Assembly (NCBI GenBank): GCA_020635675.1
Contig: JACJZJ010000002.1
Span: forward strand, 682,001-746,000
Source: Flavobacteriales bacterium
Lineage (GTDB): Bacteria; Bacteroidota; Bacteroidia; Flavobacteriales_F; PHOS-HE28
Reading direction: 5' to 3'
Length of the DNA stretch: 64,000 nucleotides
Shown: positions 46,766 to 54,664 of the stretch, piece after piece
Position numbering within the stretch: position 1 is the first letter of the stretch
Layout of the letters: every line of letters begins with the position of its first letter
The notes under the pieces: generated by a model
The model's input: only the letters and a program-made list of their open reading frames with translations
Told to the model about the DNA's origin: nothing
Databases searched by the model: none
Made by a program: the position numbers and the translations under genes

Positions 46766-47524
46766 TCAAAAGGTCTGGATCAATGCGAGGAACTCCGGCA
46801 ATTTCCGGCGCGAAACAGGTACCATGGTCCCATTGTCGAGGACGGCCATATTGCCCTCTGATCGGCTGAAGCTGCTCAGGTGTTCGAGATTGATGATGTA
46901 GGACTTGTGGACACGGAAGAACCTCTTCGGATCGAGGTTGGTCTCGAACACGCGGATGTGCTTGCTGCTCAAAGAACGCTTTCCATCGCGGGTGTGGATG
47001 GTGGTGTAGCTGTCACTGGCTTCCAGGTAAAGGATATCCTCGTGTTTGAGCAGCAGCAGCCCGTCGCGACCGGGTACGGCCATTCGTGCGCTAAGGGGTG
47101 AACTAGTGTCCTGCATGAACCGCTCCAGGGCGGAGCTGTGTTGTTCGGCCTTGTCCGGGTCACCTGTGAGGCGTTGCAATTTGCCGACTGCTCGTTTCAA
47201 CTCGTCCGGGTCGATCGGTTTTTCGAGATAGTCCAACGCGTTCTGCTTGAACGCCTGCAGCGCGTATTCATCATAGGCCGTTGTAAAGACCACGGGCAAT
47301 TGGGACTCTTTCAGGGAACGCAGGAGGTCGACCCCGCTCTCCCCGGGCATCTTGATGTCCAGGAACAAGGCGTTCGGTGAAAGTTCACCGATCCGTTCGC
47401 GCGCCTCTGCTGCATTGCCCGCCTGGCCGACGACCTCCACTCCGGGACAGTACTCCTGCAGCATCAATCTGAGATTTTCTCGGGCGTCAGGTTCGTCATC
47501 CACCAAAAGTGCGCGCAGTACCAT
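46766..47524 (-). CDS. LytTR-family response regulator
   Basis: This 252-residue regulator has an N-terminal receiver (VDDEPDARENLRLML; phosphorylated Asp56 in FLDIKMP; Lys in LEKPIDP) and a C-terminal LytTR DNA-binding domain (ILYLEASDSYTTIHTRDGK..., FFRVHKSYIINLEHL). It is four bases upstream of the propeller kinase gene and is its likely cognate output. The protein resembles its neighbour at 47635 closely and both share the VDDEEPARENLRLMLE-type opening. Confidence 0.94.
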   Translation of the reverse strand: MVLRALLVDDEPDARENLRLMLQEYCPGVEVVGQAGNAAEARERIGELSPNALFLDIKMPGESGVDLLRSLKESQLPVVFTTAYDEYALQAFKQNALDYLEKPIDPDELKRAVGKLQRLTGDPDKAEQHSSALERFMQDTSSPLSARMAVPGRDGLLLLKHEDILYLEASDSYTTIHTRDGKRSLSSKHIRVFETNLDPKRFFRVHKSYIINLEHLSSFSRSEGNMAVLDNGTMVPVSRRKLPEFLALIQTF

Positions 47525-47634
47525 GGTCGTTCAGGATATGCCCAAAAGATACCCGACGGTCGTGGTGCATGCCACGCCATCCTCCGAGCGGCGGACCTGA
47601 TCGAGCGGATCGCGCCCTACAGCACCTGGATCGC

Positions 47635-48411
47635 TCAGCCGCGCACCGCCGCCAGCAGGTCCTGCAGCCTGTCCCTGGCGATCGGGACGCGTGAGCCGTC
47701 CTTCAGGACCGCCCAGTGCCCCTCCTCTCGTAGGTATTCCCTCAAATGATCGAGGTTGATGATGTGGGACCGATGCACGCGCACAAAGCACTTTGGGTCG
47801 AGCATCTCCTCATAGATGCGCAAGGTGCGGGTATCGAGGTATCTGGTGCCATCGGTGAAATGCAACGTGGTGCAATTGCCATCGGCCTCGAAGTGCAGGA
47901 CATCGTGCTGGTCGAACAATTTGAAGCCCTTCGCATGATCGATCACGATCCGTCCGGCAGGTGCGAGCATGTCGCTGAGCGTGGCTCCGATCCGGGTCTT
48001 GTATTCGTTGGCGGCATCCGGTCCGGACCGATTGTCCGTCAGGCGCTCAAGCGCCTTGTCCACGGCCTGGCGCAATTCGTCGGGGTCGATGGGCTTGAGT
48101 ATGTAGTCCACCGCATGCGTGTGAAAGGCCTGTACCGCATAGTCCTTGAACGCGGTCACGAACACCACCACGAAGCGGTGCTCCGGAAGCGATGCCAGTA
48201 GCTCCAGCCCTTCGGTGCCGCTGGGCATGCGAATATCAAGGAACAGCAGCTCGGGGTCCAGTTCCGCGATCCGACGTCCGGCGCTGGTCGCGCTGTCGGC
48301 CATGCCTACGATGTTGACCTCGGGGCAGCCATCCTCGAGCATCAGCCGCAGATTCTCCCGCGCGGGCTCCTCATCATCCACGATCAATGCACGCACTTCG
48401 ATACCCGCCAT
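47635..48411 (-). CDS. LytTR-family response regulator, second copy
   Basis: This 258-residue regulator has receiver Asp59 (FLDIRMPSG) and a LytTR domain (VLHFEADGNCTTLHFTDGTRYLDTRTLRIYEEM; CFVRVHRSHIINLDHL). The start at 48411 is chosen for the standard receiver N-terminus; an upstream in-frame extension has no domain character. TATTTTCG just upstream resembles a -7 element, so this may be the operon's first gene. It is paralogous to the regulator 110 bases downstream, but only one kinase gene is present, so its sensor may be elsewhere or shared. Confidence 0.92.
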   Translation of the reverse strand: MAGIEVRALIVDDEEPARENLRLMLEDGCPEVNIVGMADSATSAGRRIAELDPELLFLDIRMPSGTEGLELLASLPEHRFVVVFVTAFKDYAVQAFHTHAVDYILKPIDPDELRQAVDKALERLTDNRSGPDAANEYKTRIGATLSDMLAPAGRIVIDHAKGFKLFDQHDVLHFEADGNCTTLHFTDGTRYLDTRTLRIYEEMLDPKCFVRVHRSHIINLDHLREYLREEGHWAVLKDGSRVPIARDRLQDLLAAVRG

Positions 48412-48724
48412 CGGGACGAAAATAGATCGAGGTCCCGGCCCGGGCATCCGGTATTCGGTCGGATCCGACCGTTGCTCGCGTCCTGCTTTCCCTCCATCCG
48501 GATGCATGCTAGTTTGGAGTTCGGAAAACCAATCCCTTGTTGCGATGGACCAAATGAACGCGAAAGAAGGGCTCTGGATCTTCAACGACCAGGGCAGCTA
48601 AGGACAGGACATTCCTTCTCATGTCCGGTTTTGGTGTGGAGGCCCGGTCCCCTTGGGGATCGGGCCTCGGTGTTCTCCGAAACCCGCAAGGTGACGTTCG
48701 CGTAAGAACGGACACACGCTTGCG
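48412..48724. other. 313-base spacer with short frame and terminator
   Basis: No ordinary gene lies here. A candidate -7 element (TAGTTTGG, 48510-48517) precedes an 18-codon frame (48545-48601, MDQMNAKEGLWIFNDQGS), and a strong hairpin (48639-48668) follows. This could be a leader peptide or small RNA unit ahead of the gene at 48725, or chance. Confidence 0.35.
48639..48668 (+). terminator. long hairpin, terminator or attenuator
   Basis: GAGGCCCGGTCCCC pairs with GGGGATCGGGCCTC around TT, a 14-bp stem with one G-T pair. The sequence after it (GGTGTTCTCC) is only weakly T-rich. It lies 56 bases before the ATG at 48725. Confidence 0.55.
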
Positions 48725-48985
48725 ATGAGGTCCAACGAACAGCACGAGATCCGTATACGCATCGACCGGCTCGAACGCTTGTTGATGTTCGACTACGATC
48801 CCGATTCCCGCGATGCGCTCTTCGACATTGTTGATCCGAGCGGGCGGATCGTCAAGACCGGCGAGGTGCGCGGACCCGTGACCAGGGTCCGGATCACCGA
48901 TCTGGACGGGGAGGAATACATCCTGATGGTCCTGGATGGTGAAGTGAGCAAGGTGAAGCCCATCCATCTCCGGCGTGCCAGCTGA
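48725..48985 (+). CDS. small protein resembling a T9SS sorting-type domain, no signal peptide
   Basis: This 86-residue protein has no signal peptide. The central part (FDIVDPSGRIVKTGEVRG...ITDLDGEEYILMVLDGEVSKVKPI) has the strand pattern of a T9SS type A C-terminal domain: D-x-x-G-R-(I/V)-V, G-x-(Y/I)-x-(L/V). The sequence before it (EIRIRIDRLERLLMFDYDP) is charged and possibly helical. A cytoplasmic protein of this type would be odd, so it may be an unrelated beta-sandwich. It is followed without a gap by the 48986 gene. Confidence 0.5.
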   Translation: MRSNEQHEIRIRIDRLERLLMFDYDPDSRDALFDIVDPSGRIVKTGEVRGPVTRVRITDLDGEEYILMVLDGEVSKVKPIHLRRAS

Positions 48986-49138
48986 ATGACGACCTCTCCC
49001 TACATCATCCCCGTGTATCGGGCGCTCACCATCGCCGGCAATGTGTTGGAGAAGGATGAGACCGGGGACATGGTCCACGCGACCGTGGTCAGCACCACGC
49101 TTCCGGAAGAAGTTGAAGTGGTGTATGACATCCGGTGA
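48986..49138 (+). CDS. small 50-residue hypothetical protein
   Basis: The ATG follows the previous stop codon immediately (TGA-ATG), so translation is likely coupled. The peptide (MTTSPYIIPVYRALTIAGN...VVYDIR) has no signal or membrane segment and no family that I recognise. It is supported by tight coupling and codon use only. Confidence 0.5.
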   Translation: MTTSPYIIPVYRALTIAGNVLEKDETGDMVHATVVSTTLPEEVEVVYDIR

Positions 49139-49231
49139 AAGCGGTCCGGCCCGACCCTTCACCCCAAGCTCCATTCTCCTGGCCAAGGCACATGCATGGA
49201 GAGGAGTTACTGCTGCATGCGCGGATGGTCG

Positions 49232-49370
49232 CTAGGCGATGACGGCTTTCCTGTCCATCAGCTCCTCCACGGCGTCCGCCTCCACCGGGATATCCTTGAA
49301 CAGGTCGTCCTGGCCACTTTCGGTCACCAGCACGTCGTTCTCCAAGCGGATGCCCAGGTCCTCCTCGCGG
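49232..49370 (-). pseudogene. start-less relic of the aminopeptidase P 3' end
   Basis: In frame on the minus strand, bases 49370-49232 encode REEDLGIRLENDVLVTESG...DIPVEADAVEELMDRKAVIA and a TAG stop. This matches the intact gene's residues about 390-424, then differs in its tail (the intact gene ends EASMGRARKEAFA). Upstream the similarity stops abruptly at 49371. No start codon or catalytic residues before Glu399 are present, so it is non-functional. Confidence 0.85.
49278..49370. repeat. 93-bp direct repeat, copy 1 (relic)
   Basis: It is identical to 50521-50613 at 91 of 93 positions (offset 1243 bp). It lies in the aminopeptidase relic, just outside the AT-rich gene. Confidence 0.95.
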
Positions 49371-49396
49371 AATACTCGATTGGGAGAACACGCGGG

Positions 49397-50404
49397 TTAC
49401 TCCATTAGCCGATCCTCCACATCGTTAGCAAAGGTGGCATTCAGCCAGCCTAGGATATTCGGATCTCCATAGCAATTGATGAATTCGTCCTTCACGCAAA
49501 AAATTTCCCTACCTGGATTATCGCCAAATACTATTCCAATGGAATCAAATCTCACTATGAATGATAACAAGTCACCATGTACATAGGATAATTTGCTTCT
49601 CAAAATTGTGGGAACTATTTCAATCACTAAATCGATTGTATTAACATCCAGAATTCTATCTATGGTGGATTTTGAACCATCTTGTGAAATCAAGGTATCG
49701 ATGTTGTTGATTAACCCGCTCATCTCCGAGGGACCTATCCGATCCACGAGCTGCGGCGTTCTGTACCAATGTGGTGGTTGGTCGTTCTGACACCAATACG
49801 CTATTCCTCTGAGGTTGTCCGAATCTAGTAGGTGCTGGTGCGGATTGTCATGCCATGAGCATCGGAAAGAAGAAATGGGAGGATCAAACGTGTAATTTGT
49901 AAAATTTGATATATTGTCGATATATTTTGTAATAAGTTCGAATAACTTATTGATTTCATCACGGTCCAAGAAATTGTAATATTCAGTCAGTGGCAATGAA
50001 TAAAGAGGTTCTGTGCAATATACATCACCTGTCTGATTCCCATATAGTGATTGCTGAGCAATTGATCTGTAATGGATGTTTCTGGAAAAAGAAAGTACAG
50101 ATAGAGTGTCCAATGATCTTGATACAATAAGATTGATTCGCCAAGAATCTGAAGGAATTGTAGTCAAATCATCGCGAAATTGCACCTCTTCTTGCCTGAG
50201 TGGTTTGCGGAATCCATTGTACAGGGTTGCACCAGTCCTTTTTGCCCAACTGATAGCACGCTCTTGTAACATCTCCATGTACTGATGGTCGTCTGCAGCG
50301 AGATATACATCGATGTATTTGAATTCATTCCAAACAGCTGTGGCGTTAAGACCAGACATGGATAAGGCGATAAGGCACACCCAACGAATCATCCGGGTTG
50401 GCAT
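49397..50404 (-). CDS. AT-rich gene for a secreted hypothetical protein
   Basis: This 335-residue protein starts at 50404, with ATG 50392 also possible, and has a signal peptide (MIRWVCLIALSMSGLNATA). Its mature part is unrecognised: FKYIDVYLAADDHQYMEMLQERAISWAKRTGATLYNGFR, many Asn and Ile residues, and scattered cysteines that could pair. Base composition is visibly AT-rich (runs such as TATTTTGTAATAAGTT) against GC-rich neighbours, and codon use follows. It is flanked by two 93-bp copies of the aminopeptidase P 3' end. These are signs of horizontal gain. No integrase or terminal inverted repeats are seen. Confidence 0.7.
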   Translation of the reverse strand: MPTRMIRWVCLIALSMSGLNATAVWNEFKYIDVYLAADDHQYMEMLQERAISWAKRTGATLYNGFRKPLRQEEVQFRDDLTTIPSDSWRINLIVSRSLDTLSVLSFSRNIHYRSIAQQSLYGNQTGDVYCTEPLYSLPLTEYYNFLDRDEINKLFELITKYIDNISNFTNYTFDPPISSFRCSWHDNPHQHLLDSDNLRGIAYWCQNDQPPHWYRTPQLVDRIGPSEMSGLINNIDTLISQDGSKSTIDRILDVNTIDLVIEIVPTILRSKLSYVHGDLLSFIVRFDSIGIVFGDNPGREIFCVKDEFINCYGDPNILGWLNATFANDVEDRLME

Positions 50405-50468
50405 GGGGTAAATACCTGTGCGAAAGAAAGATCAGGCCTCAGTTGATAACGGGATTGAGACCTACGTC

Positions 50469-51779
50469 TTATGCAAAGGCTTCTTTTCGTGCCCGCCCCA
50501 TCGATGCCTCCACTGCATCGGCCTCCACCGGGATATCCTTGAACAGGTCGTCCTGGCCACTTTCGGTCACTAGCACGTCGTTCTCCAGGCGGATGCCCAG
50601 GTCCTCCTCGCGGATATAGATGCCGGGTTCCACAGTGAAGACCATGCCCACGTCGATGGGCTCGTTCCACAGGCCCACATCGTGCACGTCCAGGCCGATG
50701 AAGTGGCTGGTGCCGTGCATGAAGTATTTCTTGTAGAGCGGGCGTTCCGGGTCCTGGTTCTTCACGTCGGTCTTGTCCAGCAGGCCCAGGCCGATCAGCT
50801 CGCCCTCCATCAACTTGCCCACTTCCTTGTGGTAGTCCGCCAGCATGGTGCCCGGGCGCAGCAACTTGGTCGCCTCGTTCTTCACGTTCAGCACCGCGTT
50901 GTATACGTCCCGCTGGCGCTTGGTGAATTTGCCGTTCACGGGGAGGCAGCGCGTGAGGTCGCTGGCGTAGCCCCCGTATTCGCAACCGAAATCCATCAGG
51001 ATCACATCACCGTCCTTGCAGGGTTTGTCGTTGTCGATGTAGTGCAGCACGCAGGCGCTGGATCCGCTGGCGATGATCGGGGTATAGGCGTGGCCGCGTG
51101 AGCCGTTGCGGATGAACTCGTGGGTGATCTCCGCCTCCACCGCGTACTCCATCACGCCGGGCTTGAGGAAGCCGCACACCCGCTCGAAGGCCTTGCCGGT
51201 GATGGCGATCGCGCGCTTCATCTGCTCGATCTCCTCGGCGGTCTTCCGGCTGCGGATCCGGTGCATGATCGGGGCGCTGCGCTTCAACTGGTGCAGTGGA
51301 TACTCCGCACGAAGAGCCTTGTTCATGCGCTCTTCACGCGTCTCCACCTCGTTGGCCTGGCGCAGGTGCTCGTTGCTGTTCAGGTACAGCATGTTGGCCT
51401 GGGGCACCAAACGCCGCAACGTGGCGGCGTAAGCGCTGGTCCACTGCACGTTCACGATGCCGCTCAGCTCGGTCGCCTCCTCCTGGGTGAACTTGTGGCC
51501 CTCCCAGATCGCGATGTGCTCGTTGGTCTCACGCACGAAAAGGATCTCGCGGTCCTTCGGGTCCGGTGCATCGGGGAACAGCAGCAGGACGCTCTCCTCC
51601 TGGTCGATCCCGCACAGGTACATGATGTCCGTGGCCTGCTTGAACGGCAGGGTGCCATCCGCGCTGGTGGGCATGATGTCGTTGCTGTGGAAGATCGCCA
51701 GTCCGCCCTTTTCCATGTGCTGGCGGAAGCGGGCACGGTGTTCACGGTAGGTGGCGGCGGAGAGCGGGGTGTAGCGCAT
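50469..51779 (-). CDS. pepP: Xaa-Pro aminopeptidase (aminopeptidase P family, M24B)
   Basis: This 436-residue cytoplasmic metallopeptidase releases N-terminal residues preceding proline. The N-terminal domain (about 1-170) includes MEKGGLAIFHSNDIMPTS. The pita-bread catalytic domain has metal ligands Asp263 and Asp274 (LMDFGCEYGGYASDLTR), His359 (HGTSHFIGLDVHD), Glu384 (TVEPGIYI) and Glu399 (IRLEND). All are intact. The last dozen residues (EASMGRARKEAFA) differ from the relic copy's tail and may come from the inserted segment. The gene is divergent from sdhC. Confidence 0.93.
   Translation of the reverse strand: MRYTPLSAATYREHRARFRQHMEKGGLAIFHSNDIMPTSADGTLPFKQATDIMYLCGIDQEESVLLLFPDAPDPKDREILFVRETNEHIAIWEGHKFTQEEATELSGIVNVQWTSAYAATLRRLVPQANMLYLNSNEHLRQANEVETREERMNKALRAEYPLHQLKRSAPIMHRIRSRKTAEEIEQMKRAIAITGKAFERVCGFLKPGVMEYAVEAEITHEFIRNGSRGHAYTPIIASGSSACVLHYIDNDKPCKDGDVILMDFGCEYGGYASDLTRCLPVNGKFTKRQRDVYNAVLNVKNEATKLLRPGTMLADYHKEVGKLMEGELIGLGLLDKTDVKNQDPERPLYKKYFMHGTSHFIGLDVHDVGLWNEPIDVGMVFTVEPGIYIREEDLGIRLENDVLVTESGQDDLFKDIPVEADAVEASMGRARKEAFA
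50521..50613. repeat. 93-bp direct repeat, copy 2 (in pepP)
   Basis: It is identical to 49278-49370 at 91 of 93 positions. It forms the 3' part of the intact aminopeptidase gene. Confidence 0.95.
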
Positions 51780-51847
51780 CTGGTCGGGGACCTGTCGATT
51801 ACGGAACGACGAACTGTCGGGGCTAAGGTAGGGTCATGGCCTTCGGA

Positions 51848-51878
51848 TTGGACCCCAACCGGTAGGAGGTTACTTTTG
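51848..51878 (+). promoter_or_regulatory. Bacteroidota-type promoter of sdhCAB
   Basis: A TTG (51848-51850), 20 bases, then TACTTTTG (51871-51878) fit the -33 and -7 consensus (TTTG/TTG, TAnnTTTG). Transcription would start near 51885, about 35 bases before the sdhC start codon. Confidence 0.65.
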
Positions 51879-51919
51879 CTGCCCACAAAACGCGCGATCT
51901 CCGCGCCGATCCGGACGCA

Positions 51920-52597
51920 ATGGCACGATCAGCCCTACTCGGTTCCTCCCTCGCGAAGAAGTACTGGATGGCCCTCACGGGCCTTTTCCTTTGTCTGTTC
52001 CTGGTGGTCCACCTTGCTGGCAACCTGCAGTTGCTCGACGCCTCGCCCGAAGGCCGGCTGAAGTTCAATGCCTATGCGGAGTTCATGACCAGCTTTCCGC
52101 TGATCAAGGTCGTCAGCTATGTGCTTTATTTCAGCATCCTGTTCCATGCTTTCGATGGCCTGTTGTTGGCCTTGCAGAACCGTCGCGCACGACCGGTCCG
52201 CTACGTGAAGGAGAAGCCCATGGCCAACCGGACCTGGTATTCGGGTCAGATGGCGGTTTTAGGCACGTTGGTGCTGGTGTTCCTGGTGATCCACATGAAG
52301 AGCTTCTGGTATGAGATGCATTGGGGTGGTCTGCCGAAGGACGCGGATGGGAACAAGGACCTCTTCACGGTCGTGAACGCGGCGTTCCATCAGGGCTGGT
52401 ACGTGGCGCTCTACGTGGGGATGATGGGCGTGCTGGCCTTTCATCTGATGCACGGCTTTCAGAGCGCCTTCCAGTCGCTCGGGCTGAACCATCCGCGATA
52501 CACGCCCTTGATCAAGAACGTCGGCATTCTCTTCGCCGTGATGGTGCCGGTGCTCTTCGCCATGATCCCTGTCTGGATGTTCTACTTCAACGCCTGA
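51920..52597 (+). CDS. sdhC: succinate dehydrogenase cytochrome b subunit
   Basis: This 225-residue protein is the single large diheme-type membrane anchor of a Bacteroidota succinate dehydrogenase/fumarate reductase, with five hydrophobic helices. Histidines in FLVVHLAGNLQLL, YFSILFHAFDGLLL, VFLVIHMKSF and AFHLMHGFQSAF are candidate heme ligands. It carries electrons between quinone and SdhB. It precedes sdhA by 7 bases. The N-terminus MARSALLGSSLAKKYWMALTGL is normal. Confidence 0.94.
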   Translation: MARSALLGSSLAKKYWMALTGLFLCLFLVVHLAGNLQLLDASPEGRLKFNAYAEFMTSFPLIKVVSYVLYFSILFHAFDGLLLALQNRRARPVRYVKEKPMANRTWYSGQMAVLGTLVLVFLVIHMKSFWYEMHWGGLPKDADGNKDLFTVVNAAFHQGWYVALYVGMMGVLAFHLMHGFQSAFQSLGLNHPRYTPLIKNVGILFAVMVPVLFAMIPVWMFYFNA

Positions 52598-52604
52598 TCG
52601 GACG

Positions 52605-54608
52605 ATGACCCAATTGGACAGCAAGGTCCCGGATGGACCGCTCGAACAGAAGTGGACCAAGCACAAGAACAGCATCCGGGTGGTGAACCCGGCCAACAAG
52701 CGCCGCATCGACGTGATCGTGGTGGGCACCGGCCTGGCCGGCGCCAGCGCGGCCGCCTCACTTGCCGAACTTGGCTACAACGTCAAGACGTTCTGCTTTC
52801 AGGACAGTCCGCGACGCGCGCACTCCATAGCGGCGCAAGGCGGGATCAACGCGGCCAAGAACTACCAGAACGACAACGACAGCACCTATCGCCTGTTCTA
52901 TGACACCATCAAGGGAGGTGACTACCGGGCGCGTGAGGGCAATGTGTATCGCCTGGCCGAGGTCAGCGCGAACATCATCGACCAATGCGTGGCACAGGGC
53001 GTGCCCTTCGCACGGGATTACGGCGGACTCCTGGACAACCGCTCTTTCGGCGGCGTGTTGGTAAGCCGCACGTTCTACGCGCGCGGCCAGACCGGTCAGC
53101 AACTGCTTCTCGGTGCGTACAGCGCATTGATGCGGCAGGTGGGCACGGGCAAGGTGCAGCAGTTCAGCCGCCACGAGATGCTGGACGTGGTGATCGTGGA
53201 TGGCAAGGCCCGTGGGATCATCGCCCGCGATCTGATCACGGGCAGGATCGAACGCCATGGTGCGCACGCCGTATTGCTGTGCACAGGCGGCTACGGCAAC
53301 GTGTTCTTCCTGAGCACCAACGCCATGGGCAGCAACGTGACCGCCGCATGGAAGGCCCACAAGCGCGGAGCTTTCATGGCCAACCCGTGCTACACCCAGA
53401 TCCACCCCACCTGCATCCCGGTGAGCGGCGATCACCAGAGCAAGCTCACCCTGATGTCCGAATCGCTTCGGAACGACGGCCGCATCTGGGTGCCCAAGAA
53501 AAAGGAGGATGCTGAAGCAGTGCGTGCGGGGACGAAGAAGGGCGTGGACATTCCCGAGGAGGACCGCGACTACTACCTGGAGCGTCGCTATCCGAGCTTT
53601 GGGAACCTGGTGCCACGCGACGTGGCCAGCCGCGCCGCCAAGGAGCGTTGCGATGCCGGATTTGGAGTGAACAAGACCGGCGAGGCGGTCTATCTGGATT
53701 TCTCTTCCGCCATTGAACGCTACGGCAGGACGGAGGCGAGCGTGCGGAAGATCGAGGACCCATCAACGGAGGAGATCATTCGCCTGGGTCGTGATGTGGT
53801 GTCGGCCAAGTACGGCAACCTCTTCGACATGTATGCGAACATCGCCGGCGAGAACCCCTACGAGCGGCCCATGAAGATCTATCCTGCCGTGCACTACACC
53901 ATGGGCGGGCTCTGGGTCGATTACAACCTACAGACCACCGTTCCGGGGCTCTATGCCTTGGGTGAGGCCAACTTCAGCGATCACGGGGCCAATCGCCTGG
54001 GTGCCTCGGCACTGATGCAGGGCCTGGCCGACGGCTACTTCGTGATCCCCTACACCATCGGCGACCACCTCGCCGCCGACATCCGCACCGGCCCGATCGA
54101 CACCGAACGACAGGAGTTCAGCGATGCGGAAAGGGCCGTGCGGGAGCGGATCGACAAGCTGATAGAGGTCCAGGGAAGCACGCCGGTCGATGTTTTCCAC
54201 AAACGGCTGGGCAAGGTGATGTGGGACAAATGCGGCATGGCACGCAATGCTGAGGGATTGCAACAGGCCATTCAGGAGATCCGGCAGATCCGCGAGGAGT
54301 TCTGGAAGGACGTGCGCGTGACCGGTACGGCCAACGCGTTCAACCAGGAGCTCGAAAAGGCGGGTCGTGTGGCCGACTTCCTGGAACTGGGCGAACTGAT
54401 GTGCAAGGACGCGTTGGAGCGCCAGGAAAGTTGTGGCGGGCATTTCCGCGAGGAATACCAGACGGAGGATGGCGAGGCCCTGCGCAACGACACGGATTTT
54501 ACCTATGCCGCCGCCTGGGAATGGACCGGTGATCCCGGCGGCTCGAACCTGCACAAGGAAGACCTGGACTATCAGTTCGTGAAGCCGACACAACGCAGTT
54601 ACAAGTAG
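52605..54608 (+). CDS. sdhA: succinate dehydrogenase/fumarate reductase flavoprotein subunit
   Basis: This 667-residue flavoprotein oxidises succinate to fumarate. The FAD dinucleotide fold is VVGTGLAGASAAASLAELG near 36-54, and the covalent FAD histidine lies in RRAHSIAAQGGINAAKN. Substrate-binding motifs HPTCIPVSGDHQSKLTLMSE, GEANFSDHGANRLGASALMQG and the C-terminal YAAAWEWTG are intact. The length is that of the class in Bacteroidota. It lies between sdhC and sdhB. Confidence 0.97.
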   Translation: MTQLDSKVPDGPLEQKWTKHKNSIRVVNPANKRRIDVIVVGTGLAGASAAASLAELGYNVKTFCFQDSPRRAHSIAAQGGINAAKNYQNDNDSTYRLFYDTIKGGDYRAREGNVYRLAEVSANIIDQCVAQGVPFARDYGGLLDNRSFGGVLVSRTFYARGQTGQQLLLGAYSALMRQVGTGKVQQFSRHEMLDVVIVDGKARGIIARDLITGRIERHGAHAVLLCTGGYGNVFFLSTNAMGSNVTAAWKAHKRGAFMANPCYTQIHPTCIPVSGDHQSKLTLMSESLRNDGRIWVPKKKEDAEAVRAGTKKGVDIPEEDRDYYLERRYPSFGNLVPRDVASRAAKERCDAGFGVNKTGEAVYLDFSSAIERYGRTEASVRKIEDPSTEEIIRLGRDVVSAKYGNLFDMYANIAGENPYERPMKIYPAVHYTMGGLWVDYNLQTTVPGLYALGEANFSDHGANRLGASALMQGLADGYFVIPYTIGDHLAADIRTGPIDTERQEFSDAERAVRERIDKLIEVQGSTPVDVFHKRLGKVMWDKCGMARNAEGLQQAIQEIRQIREEFWKDVRVTGTANAFNQELEKAGRVADFLELGELMCKDALERQESCGGHFREEYQTEDGEALRNDTDFTYAAAWEWTGDPGGSNLHKEDLDYQFVKPTQRSYK

Positions 54609-54627
54609 GATCGAAGCACCCGTAGTA

Positions 54628-54644
54628 GCGACCCACCGGGTCGC
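54628..54644. repeat. 7-bp hairpin between sdhA and sdhB
   Basis: GCGACCC-ACC-GGGTCGC folds into a perfect 7-bp stem in the 56-base gap between the two genes. It may stabilise the sdhCA message or be a short dispersed repeat; no T-run follows. Confidence 0.55.
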
Positions 54645-54664
54645 CCCGCCCAACGCAAACGAGG

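Noticed and set aside
49264..50620. Insertion sequence or integron cassette
   Set aside because: No transposase, integrase, terminal inverted repeats or attC-like site is seen; only direct repeats of a host gene are present.
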